This document shows positions 51,431-63,730 of a stretch of DNA of 64,000 bases, piece after piece. Position numbers and translations under genes: made by a program. This DNA comes from Neelides folsomi (Eukaryota; Arthropoda; Collembola; Neelipleona; Neelidae). Where the stretch lies: NCBI GenBank assembly GCA_034687125.1, contig JAQGBZ010000127.1, positions 1 to 64,000 on the forward strand, given 5' to 3'. Every line of letters starts with the position of its first letter. Position 1 is the stretch's first letter. Below the pieces are notes generated by a model, which searched no databases, was not told where the DNA came from, and saw only the letters and a list, made by a program, of their open reading frames with translations.

Positions 51431-54400
51431 TTAAGTCGTAATGCACCCAATATTTTTTCCAGGTATAATTTTGTTAAGATCAGTCATATTTATACGGCTC
51501 TGAATTGGAGGAATTTTCTTTTCATCGTCTCGAACCTATACGATTAAGTTAATTACTGATAGCATCTTTTAAATTATATAAGAGTATGTAACATTATATT
51601 GTATTAATTAGGAAAATCAATTAAATTGTAAAAAATATTAAAAAGTAAAAGTACCTTTTCTACTTCCGCAAGAACACGAAGAAAGTTTTTTCCTGCTAAA
51701 AGCTCAAGTTCATCGTCAGTCCATCTTCCAGTTTCAATAAGAGCGCTAAAGAGATTATGGAACTTTGAAACGTCTTCAAGTCCTCTGGGAGTTCTGAGTA
51801 AGTTAAAGTAATGACAGATCAGTTAATACATCAGTAATTATCTTTATCAGAATAATCAGTAAAAGTATTGGAAAAAATATTTCTCAAGCTATCGCCTTCT
51901 TGACAGGGAAGTGAGTTTACTATGAAAGTTGAGATTGCAAGAATGTGTGAACATTCTTAAAACTAGTTTTAGAATAGATAAAAGGATAATGTGGTCATTA
52001 TCACCATTATTCTATCTTCTCCTTTTCATTAGATTTACAACTACAAGTATTGAGGTTTCTTGTCGAAGGTAAGATAGTGAAACAGAACTCACTTGGATCA
52101 AATTCCATCTACCTAGTATATGTAAGATAGAAATATCTTATACCTCTGACCTGACAAACAAGGAACTAATTGCAAAAAATATTTACATAATTTGCGGAAA
52201 GACTTTATGGCACAATTCGTTTACAGTTAATTTCTATTTAAACAAGCAAACTCTATTTGCATTTAATTTTATCAATACTAAAAAATGGAATAATTTTCAA
52301 AGTAATTTTCTTGGCTGGTTATAACCAGCCATAAATTTAACAACTTTATCAATTTACTAACAATCCAGTAAATGCAATTTTGTCTTAAATCTCCTTACTA
52401 TTTTATTATTAAGAAGGAATTTATATTGGAGGCGCTCCATACAAGAACAATGGTATTTTATAAAATATTTGTTCATAAGGAAGTGAAGGTTAGATTTGGT
52501 TATTCGAGCATTAAATGGTTAACCTGCTGATTCCATCAAATGCCGCCCCAATGCCAACGTTCTCCACCGACGTCTTATTCCTAATGTACTCGATATGATC
52601 TAAAAGTAAAGTTCGAAAAAATGAGAGTAAACAAGAAAGAGAACATTTGTAACTGTATTCACGAACCCACAACATCTCGAACGGTCACATTCCCCATCCA
52701 TAGCTCATTCCCACACTTGAGAGATTCTGGGTGGAAGGCGACCATCACCAGACCGTCTCTTTTCCTCTTCACACAACACCCAATTGATACAATTGATACA
52801 TTGACAAAGAAATGCAATTTACACATACTAGTTGTATTTGTATATAAAAGTAGTAATGCTTTTGTAGCATCGTTCTTACGACAAGGTTCAGAACATTGTC
52901 GGGAACATTCCTGCTGTGATCACAAAGCGCCCTCGCCCCCGAATGAGAAAATATGACCGGGGATTTTGAGAGAATGAGAACTTCTTTCATGGTGGCTATT
53001 GAACTCCTCGAAGCGTCCACAATCATCCCAAGTCTGTTCATTTCCAAGATGACGTCCTACGGTGAGAAACTCATTTTACGACATATTTTATTGCCAATCT
53101 CTCCAAACGAGTTCTTATTTTGAGCATCGTTTGTGTGTCTTCTTCGCATTCTATGGACTATATGGATAATGGCCCCATAAATATATTTATTATGAGATGT
53201 ATTTAAAATATTTAGATTCATCTCACTTCACCAAATTGAGAGAGGCCAAAATGATTCGGCTTTGGTCGCTCGGTACCATTTGATGTATGATGATGTCCCG
53301 AGTCCACGTTCCCGCCGTCGGCCCTGAAGCCATCGCGACCAATTGAATAAATGTGAGCAATTAACATGAAAGAGAGGATTATTTGAGTACCACGGAGTGC
53401 TGCAGAAGTTTGTAATGGCAAGAGAGCGGACTCCGAGGTCGTAGTAGAGCCGGAGGACCCCGAGACTCGACTGGATTGAATGACCCCCTCCGATGGAAAT
53501 GAGATTCGCCACGTTGTCGCCCTCCATCGCTCGAACCAGCCCTGGAGCCTCTAATTTTACTTATGATCTTCCTTAATAGGAGAGATTAATTGAAGCTTGA
53601 TGAGAGAAAGAGGAATTTAAAGAGTGAGAAAGTAGGTAATGAAACCGGCAGTTGAATCCACAAACTTCAATTCGTTGCTGAAGTTTCCGATCAACCGCTT
53701 AATCACATCGATTTGCTCCAATGTTAACGATACGGCATCTTTGAATTGACTTGAGCAATCCACGTCGGCCACCCAAATCTATCAATTACCACGCTTGTTA
53801 CATTCGTCACATTCCATCTGATGCTTACAATTTACATATAACTAGTATTTATTCTAATTATTAGTTGTATTCTTAATTCATAAACTTATTTCACCTGTGC
53901 TTTTACTCTTCCGGCTTTCAGTCGAGGAATGTCAGTTTGAGAGTTATTAAAAAGTGACCATGGCTTAACATGTGACAAGTCTTGAGAGAAATTCAATTGA
54001 CTCAGATCATTCTTGAGGTATTTTCTTAAGTTTGAAGGGAATTCATTCCTCCTTAAAATATTCAAATCATTAACTTCATTTGAATATAAATGCATATTTT
54101 ATGTACAACTTAAGTACTAACATTAAGTACATAATTATGCATTACACGTTATTGTTTCATTTATCAGAGTTTACTAATTGAAATAAAATGTATTTGGACT
54201 TTCTAGTGTAATAGGTAAGCAGTGTAAGTTAAGGTATATGTTCCAATAAAAATAGTATTAATATTGACAGGTTATTAATCAAACGGTAGAAATGATTTGC
54301 GACAAAGAGCTTAAACAAAATACCTGAATAATAAACGAGTTCAATCATTCTTTAAGATTGATGTTTGTGAGTGGTTGTAATGGAGTGTGTCCAAGTGTGT

Positions 54401-54724
54401 AACTATCAATAACACCTCATAAAGAATGTATCTAAAATTACCCAACAATGAGCGGGACTTTTGAGAGGAACTCTTCAGCACGTTCCATTGGAGTCATTTC
54501 TCTGACAAAGAAATAATAGTAGATGACGGCCGGCGTTAGGAGGAGAGTTAAACTCAGGATTGAAAATAGAACGAGTCCAAGTGTTCCACATCCTTCAGAA
54601 AAGAAAAGAACAATCAAAATGATATACACACCATTGGCCTTTCATATGGATATTTTAAGCTGAGAGTTAATTGATTAATTAACAACGGTCCGAACATACG
54701 CCATCGGAGCCAATAGCAGGCCAT
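51431..54724 (-). CDS. Membrane (renal) dipeptidase family protein, predicted catalytically inactive
   Basis: Eleven exons on the minus strand: 54724-54700, 54592-54442, 54051-53895, 53778-53646, 53550-53391, 53323-53227, 53056-52880, 52766-52667, 52599-52524, 51793-51655 and 51535-51431, giving 439 aa with matching phases. A hydrophobic helix near residues 12-35 suggests a type II membrane anchor; no C-terminal GPI-type tail is seen. Family sequence is clear: [73 protein letters not shown] and [10 protein letters not shown]. Compared with human DPEP1, the metal and substrate residues are replaced: His20 by Arg60, Asp22 by Glu62, Glu125 by Gly176, His152 by Asn203, His198 by Arg258 and Asp288 by Ala353. 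His219 and Arg230 remain (279 and 290). The intact frame suggests a pseudoenzyme rather than a decaying gene. The start ATG is the first in its exon; the exon itself reaches back to 54775. Confidence 0.88.
52312..52331. repeat. 20-bp perfect palindrome in dipeptidase-like gene intron
   Basis: TGGCTGGTTATAACCAGCCA equals its own reverse complement. It lies in the intron between exons 9 and 10 and could extrude as a cruciform or be a dimeric protein site. Confidence 0.8.
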
Positions 54725-56883
54725 GATCCTCTGAGGGTTCTTAATCAGGAACGCGCCTTGAGGGAATGTAGCACCTGAGAGTTTTAATTAACAAAATATA
54801 CACTTGGTTAGATTTGTAAGGCGAGTGTTGGTCAGTAGATTGAATTCTTTCTCGAGTTAATCCCCCCTATTATCCCGACCGACTGGCTACTCATGAAGAT
54901 AATAACGATAGATTAAAAGAGTGAAGATTGCTTTTTTGTTCATCTAACAGCCTTATGATGGCCATAATGGGAGGATGAGCGAGGGGCTGCAGATTGCAGC
55001 CAGCACAAAATCGCTTTATTAATTTAAATAGGCTCGGGCGCCTGGTAAGACGTTGAAAAGAGACGTTGGACAAAAGTCGCATTAGACTACTGCTAATACC
55101 AAATTAAATAACTTTGAATTGGCCAATTTAAGTTTAAAGTTATTTTAACTTGATGTTATCTGACCATACTTGCAGGCGCAACCATATTTTAATACAACTT
55201 CTTGTTCATACAAGTTTTATTCGTATTCGTTCTTTAAATGTGAGTTAGTGTGAGTTGAGAGAAAATTTAAAGAATTCTATAGCCAGACATTAAAATATTA
55301 TTCGGGTTGATATTTAAGTGTCAGCTTAAACAGATTGAGATGTAATGATTATCGTATATTTAATAAAAACAATTTTTTCTTAACTAGAATGGTCATCAAT
55401 GGACATTTCTGTTGAGAACTGCCATAATAATTTAATTACTGACAAAGCTCGTAAATGTCCATCCTGAAAATAGTTATGGAATTTTTTGCAAAAGAATTTA
55501 TATTGCATTTTAAATTTAAATAACTGGTTTAATTTCATAAGAGCTTCCAATTGTAAAAAGCATAATGCCTTTATGTAGCTACTTATTTCAATAGGAGCAA
55601 AAGCGGATGAGAAATGAACAAGTAATTTGCTTTCTATAAAGCAAAGGAAAAGTTATTCAATTGAAATGGTTTTAACAAAAGAATGAGAAAGTTAACAAGT
55701 TTTTTCAACTTGGTAAAAGGATATTAATTTTAATGTACGCACGAGAAAAAGGCAATGAATGAGAATACAGTTCCGTTTGGAGGAAAATGAAAAGAAGGCA
55801 AAAAACCGCCAGTTGCATTATAAATGATCAAAGAGTCGAAAAGGAGTAAAATTTGGTTATTGGGGTCAGGATAAAGACATCTTCACAGCTCCCGATGAAA
55901 AGTCCGGCTAATACGAAGGAAGAATTAGTCATTGAAAAAGTAATTAAGAGATCCTCCGTGAGAGTGAATGAATGGGGAGATAAGCGATCACCGCTTCACC
56001 TCACTTGACCGGAGGGAGATCCGAAGGAAAGGGCCGATTATTGGGTGAGAGAGTGAGCTACGGCCTGGATATCTTCACAGCTCACAACCTCAACTGGTCA
56101 TCGTTTCCTCTTAGGAAAGAATCGTGTCAGCCGGATGATTAAACCCCCGTGATTGACATCTTCTGTGCCAAATTAACTTGTATTGTCTCGCCCTCTGCGG
56201 ACTTCATTCATTTGGCATTCCATCGCGAGTGTCCGAGTGACCGGGCGGGCGGTTGAGACGCCCTGCTCAAATAAGGGAGCCTGATGAAAGGAGACAATGG
56301 CCCTCGCAGCGGCCGATCAGAGTGATTGATGCGGCTTACGGTACACAACCACGCTCACACATTCTATAATCTCCCTATTAATATACTCTGGCCAGTTAAT
56401 ACTCCTGACCACATGAGCGTCAAGAGTCGGAATGGCCAATCTACGGGGCCTAATTAAACCAAGGATGTTCATCATCCACCTTTGGGAGAACTCGGGGAAG
56501 AAGAGGCGGGAAGGCCGCGAGGCAGGTCCGAAAATAGAATGACATTTTTTGCATCCTTCTTTTTTACGGGGCTAATCATCGATTCTTATTTACGATCCCC
56601 CCACTTGCCACAATTGTAAGGGACCTACATCGAGCAGGAGACCCACTTCCTCCGAGGACCCAGTTCGTCCCATCTTCGTCCTCGTCACCCTCCGCCCCGC
56701 CGGCTCCCATCGTCAATTCCGGCTCGACAATATAAAAGTTGGGTGTTGGGCCATTTGGCCGCCATTCGTCTCTCAAGAGCTTAAACTCCTTCCCGCCTCT
56801 CCCAAGAGCATGACAACTTAACCTCTGCGTGTTAACCACAATTTGTTTATTTTGATTAAGGAGAAATAAGTTAAATTCTAGTA
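54725..56883. promoter_or_regulatory. Head-to-head 5' region of dipeptidase-like gene and secreted-protein gene
   Basis: 2.2 kb. A 5' exon of the minus-strand gene extends to an acceptor at 54775, and its leader lies further right. The interval 55.9-56.8 kb is GC-richer and holds the promoter of the plus-strand gene. No additional gene seen; the minus ORF 56576-56902 has no family resemblance. Confidence 0.4.
56731..56737 (+). promoter_or_regulatory. TATA box of the secreted-protein gene
   Basis: TATAAAA in a GC-rich setting, 150 bases before the start codon at 56884. This spacing leaves room for a transcription start near 56760 and a short leader without an intron. A TATA promoter fits a tissue- or stage-specific secreted product. 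Confidence 0.55.
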
Positions 56884-58040
56884 ATGGAAAAGTCAATTGC
56901 ATTGTTGGGCCTTGGCCTTGTGATCGTTGCTGTTGTGTCAGCCAGTGAGTTCGGAGAAAGCAAGAACCTGGTCAATTCGCCCAACTTTGTGTCTCCCAAC
57001 TTCCAATACCAAGCACAAGCCGTTCATCAAAACTCGTATACAGCTCCTAAAACCATTGGAATTTCCTCAAGAGATTCCTACTCGGACGCTGCAGCGGAGT
57101 CGCCAAGTGCCAACTTTGGAATTCCGACTGCCCAATCTCATGGACAAACTCATCAACACCAAGGAGGAGAAATGGAATACGGAGGACAAAAGTTCCACTA
57201 TCAAATCATGCCAGTTCAATCTTACGACCAAGGATATGGAGTTGGTCAAGAAGGTTAATTTAATTTAATTCTCTTTAAATCGTCAATCTTATTAATTTAA
57301 ATTGATCATAATGATTTTCTCAATTTTCTTGTATTCACTTCCTTCTCAATTTTAACTTTTAGAGGAGGAAGACGATGAAGGAGGTCTTTTCGGTGGAAGC
57401 GGACTCGGCGGAGCCAGTTCAGGAATTGGAGGAGGAATTGCCGGAATCTTGGGGCTTAAAGGTCTTAAGAAGTTGAAGGCAGTGAAAGCCATCAAGGCGG
57501 TCAAAGCAGCCGGTTTATTCCCTCCCATCCTTTTCCCACTTTTGCTCCCATTGTTACTCATTTTCCTCCCCATTCTCCTCATCCCCCTCATTTTGCCGGC
57601 CCTTCTCCTTCTCTTCATCCCAGTCCCGGTCGTCACCATCCCATCAACTGGAAGAACCGGAGGAGAATCAAAAATCGGAGCAACCGCCAGACTTGCCAAG
57701 GACATTCTCACCAGCGAAGAATGTGTAGAGAGAATCTCTTGTGAAATTGGACATTTTGCTCACAAATACTCTGCTGGGCGATGGGTTGACATGTAAGAAA
57801 TATTTAGATGAGAAATTCCATTTTAATTGAGTTCAGCATTAAATAAAACAAATTAGAAATGTTGATTAACTGATTATAAATTAATTTAATGATCTCAATT
57901 TGATTTACAGGGCCTTGGAAAAATCACCAGTAAAGAGTCAAATTGTGAAGAGAATTTCAAGAGCCTTCCAAGCCAAGGAACCTTGCGGAGCATTCAAATG
58001 CAACCCAATGGCTAAGCTCCGAAGATCATTCAATTTTTAA
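56884..58040 (+). CDS. Secreted protein of unknown function with cationic and Leu/Pro-rich hydrophobic block
   Basis: Three exons (56884-57253, 57363-57792, 57911-58040) encode 309 aa. Residues 1-20 form a signal peptide (MEKSIALLGLGLVIVAVVSA). Residues 21-123 are Gln/Ser/Tyr/His-rich and probably disordered. An acidic-Gly stretch is followed by repeated Lys-Ala/Val steps (residues 154-173, KKLKAVKAIKAVKA). A very hydrophobic Leu/Pro/Ile/Phe segment (about 174-216) comes next. The C-terminal domain has four Cys in two pairs (CVERISC and CGAFKC) around conserved-looking HFAHKYSAGRWVD. The basic-then-hydrophobic order recalls arthropod Osiris/DUF1676 proteins, but I cannot confirm that family. 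A cuticle, eggshell or membrane-associated secreted role is a guess. A polyadenylation signal AATAAA is at 58500-58505. Confidence 0.85.
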
Positions 58041-61000
58041 ACCCTGAACAACGAGATTTAAAATCATACCGTTACCATTATTATTAATCAAGTGGTGGAT
58101 TTGAGCAAGCGGCACAGGGAAGGACAAAGGATTTGACTCACTGTCGTATTGACTTCTAACGACGACGTGTCGACGTGTCGGCCCGTGACGGCCCGACAGC
58201 TCAATTGACAACTTGACACAGACTGACCTTGACAAATGACTACGACCTTATTATTTCTAGCGACACTCTTCCTACCTCCAACCTTATACTGTTATTACTA
58301 CTTACATTATTAAGGTTTTACTTTCTATCGGTTTTTGTTACTTAAAATCCTCCTATTTATTATTTATATTTTTATGGACTTGGACTTTCTCTCACTCAGC
58401 GACTCTTCCCTCTGCCTTTGTTTCATTCTTTTCAATTATTATTTAAAAGTGCCATTTTGTTATTAATTTAAAATTGTTTTATTTTGTTATATTTTTATCA
58501 ATAAAGAATTTAGAAAGAATATTTAATTTCATTGTCATTTACACCTACTAAATGTAAGTAAGTCATTTATCCATCTAACTATACAATTAATAATCTTGTA
58601 CGTTAGTAATACTTAACTATTCTATTACATACAATAGAATACCGGAACTTAAACAGTTTAATACCAACGCCTCAGCACAAACTTGGTATCATGTCATTAT
58701 TCATTATTAACTTTATCTTACTCTTGCTGATAAATGTCTTAATGTAATTAGATTACCTTTAGAAAAAAATTCATGATATCGCTGGGTTCATCAAAGGTTA
58801 ATTCCTTTAAAGTTAAACGAGTTATGAATGTTCTACTTCTGTCTCAAACGTTTAGAACAAAATTGTTTTTTTCTTCAAGAGATATTGACAGAGATTGACT
58901 CTAAAAGCCTTCGATGATCACTTGGAAGTCTGTTGATGAGGGATGAGAGCTGGGCCAAGTAATTTAAAAGATCCCAATCGATAAAAAATTAGAAGCTAAA
59001 TATATTTTAAACTCTTGAGGTTGCAAATCTCAGATACTCTCATCATTGTTTCTGGTATTAAATATATCATAGTTGGAATTCAAAACGCAAACTATTCTTC
59101 AAAGCACCAGTTGGAAAAGATGTAAACATAAAGTGGGGAATGTACAGCTTGAACCTCTTATTGTAAATCTATCTGAATGGGTGGAATGATTGAATGCCTT
59201 TATGCTTCCGCATCAGATATTTAGCTTGGCTTCATTTTACAAGCCCATGAAGATGATATTGAATATTCTATTGCCATTATCCATCAAACTAATTTACTGA
59301 CACTGATGCTAAAAACCTGGCCCTGTGTATTGTTGCTACAAATATAGCGTCATTTCAATGAGCTGCACCTCACATTAAGAAATGTCCATTACAATATAAA
59401 TAGAATGAGAGGAATGTTGGGTGGGCAAGGGATGGGAGAATGAAAGCCATAAATTAACAATTAGAGATTTGAGTCGCCGGATAGAGCGATTAAAAGAACA
59501 TGGTTACACTTAGGAATGGGTCAAATATGGAAGTGGAGCAGTCCCATCTTGCTTGTTCTCACACCCTATTACATTGGTTGGGAGAGAGGAATGGACATAA
59601 TTATCCCTTTTAGGGTAACACAAGAAGCCATTCATCTCGCAATAGACACCTGGTAATCTCACCTGAGTTATACCCGACTTCACCTCTTTATTGTCCAATT
59701 ACAGATACATTGCTCATTTCCTCTTTTGTTTTCTAAATTGATTTATTTCCCTTGATCATAATGATGATAGGCCCAGAAGAAGAAGACTTAAGCGGTGAAT
59801 ACAAGTTTGAAGCAGTAAATTTGTTAGTGCATTTCTCCCTTTGAGATGAAAGATATCCTTGCAGTAATTGTGATGTCTTCATACAATTAAATTTTCCATT
59901 TCTAATCCCCCTATATAAGCTAATATAAAAATACTATTTTTTATTCAAATCACTACTTATGCTCAAAGTAAGTATTGATGGATTATATCAAACATGTATA
60001 AAAACTGATATATTGATGGGTATATCCAAATATCTGTATCTGTACTTGAATAATTATTAGCACTCCTTTTATAGACAATTGGCTTAAAAGAAGTTTTCAT
60101 AAAATCTCAAGTTTCAATTGAAAGGATTCGTTTCAACTTTTTGTACCAATATTTATACTTTAGCTATAGAGGCTTACGCATTCGCTATGCGGCTTAAAGA
60201 GGATAGTAAAGTACGAGTATAAAAGACAGAAACGGGCAGATATTCAGAATAATGGCTCACTATTAGCTGTTACATCTCAACAAGGATGAGGGGTATTATC
60301 TCCCTTAAATGTCAAATGAACCTCCATAAACTGTCACACGTCGAAAGAGTAAAAAGGGGTGAGTCGGATTAAAACATTCTTTATCATTTTTTATTTTTTT
60401 ATCTGTGACAATACGCATCTCTCTCAAATACACTTCTTGCATAGTTTTAGGTCGAGACGTGGATTTGCGTAAATATGTATTTATGAGAAACCCACTCATT
60501 TCACTTTTCCTTGTCAACGTCCAAGCACGTCGCTGGGACTTGATTTCGCCTCGTTCATTGCCAACAGGGAAGCTTTTGTGATACCAGAAATGGGTAGCAA
60601 GGAGAGATGAGACGTTCTCTTATCAGATCGTCTGGAGAGAAGATCATTCCATGACTGAGAGAACCCGGCATTCCTCACTCACTCTCTTCCCTTATCTCAC
60701 TGATCCTCCTCTTTTCTCACCTTTGCCTCTTTTATGCCAAATATTGCGGAACTCATTATTCAAGAAATTTTAATATAACATAGAATAAATCAAAATGGAA
60801 ATAAAAGATAGTATAAGAATAAATTCACCTTACATAAATACATTAAATGTAAGATAAGTAATTAATTACCCTTTTATTAATGTTGAAGTGAGGAGGTTTT
60901 TGATAAGGTAAGTGATAAGTTTTTTTTCTTTAAAGAATTTAATTAAAGGATTTTATAATTGTTTTCCAAAGGCCCACTCAACCCCAAAGGAAAGCAGGGG

Positions 61001-63730
61001 GGTCCTTATTTGGGAAATGAAAATAAGAACCAGATTCGGAATTCCGCGATGGATCTTCTATGCATCTCCACTTCAGCTCTGTGACTTCTCTAATGAGAAC
61101 TGAGAGATGAATGTAATGCGAACTTGTCCTATTACTTTTATTAAGTAAATAATTCAACAAAGACTCTCACCGCCCGCGCGGCCCAGTAAATCCATTTCGA
61201 TCGTAATAGGAGACGGTTAATAATTTCTACCCTCATGTGTCTCTTCAGTGTTGTGAAGAGATCTTTTCTTTGCATGAGTGCGAGCCTCGAGGAGGATTCG
61301 GAAAATATAGGGAGGATTTTTAAGGGATGACTCGCTCTTCGTTCCTTCTATGGAATAACGAAGGAAGTTGAACGGAGAGTCGACGGCTTTCCTGCCTTCA
61401 GTAATTTAGGGAACAGGTCCGTAAAAAGGAATGAGACTTTGGAAAATGATGAGGTTCATATTTAGGGTAAATATGTTAAACCTTAAATGAATTCACACAT
61501 CAGTCAAGACGTAATCACCGGCTTCTTCCCATCACTCTCCCAGACTTTGAACTTAATTACTGAATTTGATATTGTCGAGACATTGAACAAGTCTATTGTT
61601 GCAATATTAGAGATTATTATCCTTATATAAACTCTTCGAGTGCCCATTGGATTTTATGTTTGACCATAAGGAAAATAATCATTCTATGTAGTCAACTCAC
61701 TTGTTCTACTTGCATCTTATAATATCTACTTTTATTCAAATCGATCTACAGAGTGTGGTTATTTCTAAATATGTCCCAAGATGATAGCAATTAGTAAAGG
61801 TTGTAATATTAGATTGGCAATGTAATGTTAAGTACTCGTACTTATCATTAAATATGTCAGACCAAAGCAAAGATTTTATATTTTTACATCCTTTTAATGT
61901 AATTTTACTTTACTTTAAATAAGAATGGCATGTGAGCCATAAGTGTTCGCTGGATGCATTCTGCACGAATAAAAGGAAAAAATTATGGAAAAATAACATT
62001 ATTTATAAATTATTAGCTCTAACAAGCTTTCTTCCCAAAGTCAGAGAGAATCATAAATTGAATTGACTGATTGTGAGTGAGTATTATTAAAATTTTCTAT
62101 GCGTAATATCACACACACAATTACACTTTTAATTTTTTAAAAGGAAGGAGAGGGAATTCGCAAGCCTTTTTACGTGAATAAATATCTTGGCACAATATCC
62201 AAGACGAAATTGGCGAGCGTGATTCTTTTCACACTTCTTATCTTCCTACGTAAAGTGGAGAGGAATGAGGTTTTAAATCTCCGAGAATTGCTTTCTTTTC
62301 AAGTAGGAACCCCCATTGGATGTGACAGAGTGTGAGGGACGGTGTGGGAATAACAAGAGCTTCATTTTTACTCCCACTTTTTTGCTTAAATGCTCTCCTT
62401 CTCTGGCTCGCATGATAAATGTCACAGTGCGGCACCGACAAGACGGCGGTCAATATCATCCAAAATCCAAACCATGAAAACAATGGGGATGAATGTCAAG
62501 AGAGATTCAAAATATCCAATTCGACAGGGAACCTTAAAGAGACGAAAGAGTTGAATCCAGAACATTAAATTGGTGCATGTAAATATGCACTAGATACTTT
62601 GTTTAGTAAGAAGCTCTCGTAGACTTGACGCTAATTCCCTCCATTTTTTTCATTTTCAGCTGTAGAGAAAATGAAATAAATAATTGAATAGCTTTTCCAA
62701 CTTTACTCCGTTGAGGTGAATTAATCCCGGTGGTCGTAGGTGCCATGTGTGAGTGTGTGGGACGACGGCGGCGGCTGTTGCGGCTCCTTGACTCCATCGA
62801 CGTCTCCTTCTTGAGTAGTGTTGAAGTGGCAGAGGAACGACGGAGTGTCCTCTTCTCGCCCTGCACCGATCACTCCACCTACTTTGGAATCCCATTAATT
62901 AGAGAGGAGAGAAGAAAAAGGTTCGCATGGAAGACCTCATTTAGCACCAAAGAGTTTGATTTATGAGTACGAACCATTCCAATTTATTAGACGGGTTAAT
63001 GAGAAGCTCATCATTTTTTGGATTTGACTCATTCGAGCACCTTCTTGACTCATCTTGTCTTCCTATGAGTAATAAAATAAAGCCAGACTTCTCTTGAGCC
63101 AAACACTAACAGACTTTCCAAACGTCATCCTTTTCCTTTCGCACTCATGAAATTCAATTTTATTTCCATTATTTAAGGACTGAGGGAGAGTCAACAGTCA
63201 ACCTTATGTTAAACCAAGTCTATTACCCATTCTCCATATAATATGAAAATTTGGCTGGAAAAGGAAAAGTTTAATGTCGACAGCAAAGTCTTTTCATACA
63301 ATGGTAATGTTAGTGTTGTGTTTGGTCAAATGCATGCTGATGTCACATGGCCTACTGTAAACCTCGAACTTGGAGGAGCAATAAAAGCTATTGCATATGG
63401 ACATTTGGAATGACATTTGTCTACCTCTTTTCTTAAAGATATCTTGAGGTGAGTCAATTGAGAAATCTCTCGGCTCTTGTTACGGTCAAAGGATCGCCCA
63501 TCGGATTAATTTGTATTTGGTTGGAAATTGAGGAAATGGTCGGAGTTGGAGAGTTTGGATTGAATTTACACCGCTGGGTGACTGGGCATTGGAGGGTCAT
63601 TACGAGGACATTGCTAGCTAACAATTTACGTTGGCCGGTTGGTAAATGTTTCGGGAGTTTCCCTCGTTGGATCCAGTGGGTTCATTCATTGTGTTCATTC
63701 CATTGGATGAGGAAAAGAGATTGAGATGAG
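58041..63730. other. Long non-coding stretch at the right side
   Basis: After about 460 bases of 3' UTR ending at AATAAA (58500-58505), some 5.2 kb contains only short ORFs in all frames, none resembling a known family. AT-rich runs alternate with more balanced patches (60.5-61.4 kb and 62.7-63.7 kb). It could hold distal regulatory sequence for the gene beginning near the right edge. I see no RNA gene or element with clear ends. Confidence 0.45.

Noticed and set aside
51431-54724. Dipeptidase-like gene as an ordinary pseudogene
   Set aside because: No frameshift or internal stop across eleven exons and all splice sites are usable, so a decayed copy is less likely than a non-catalytic protein.
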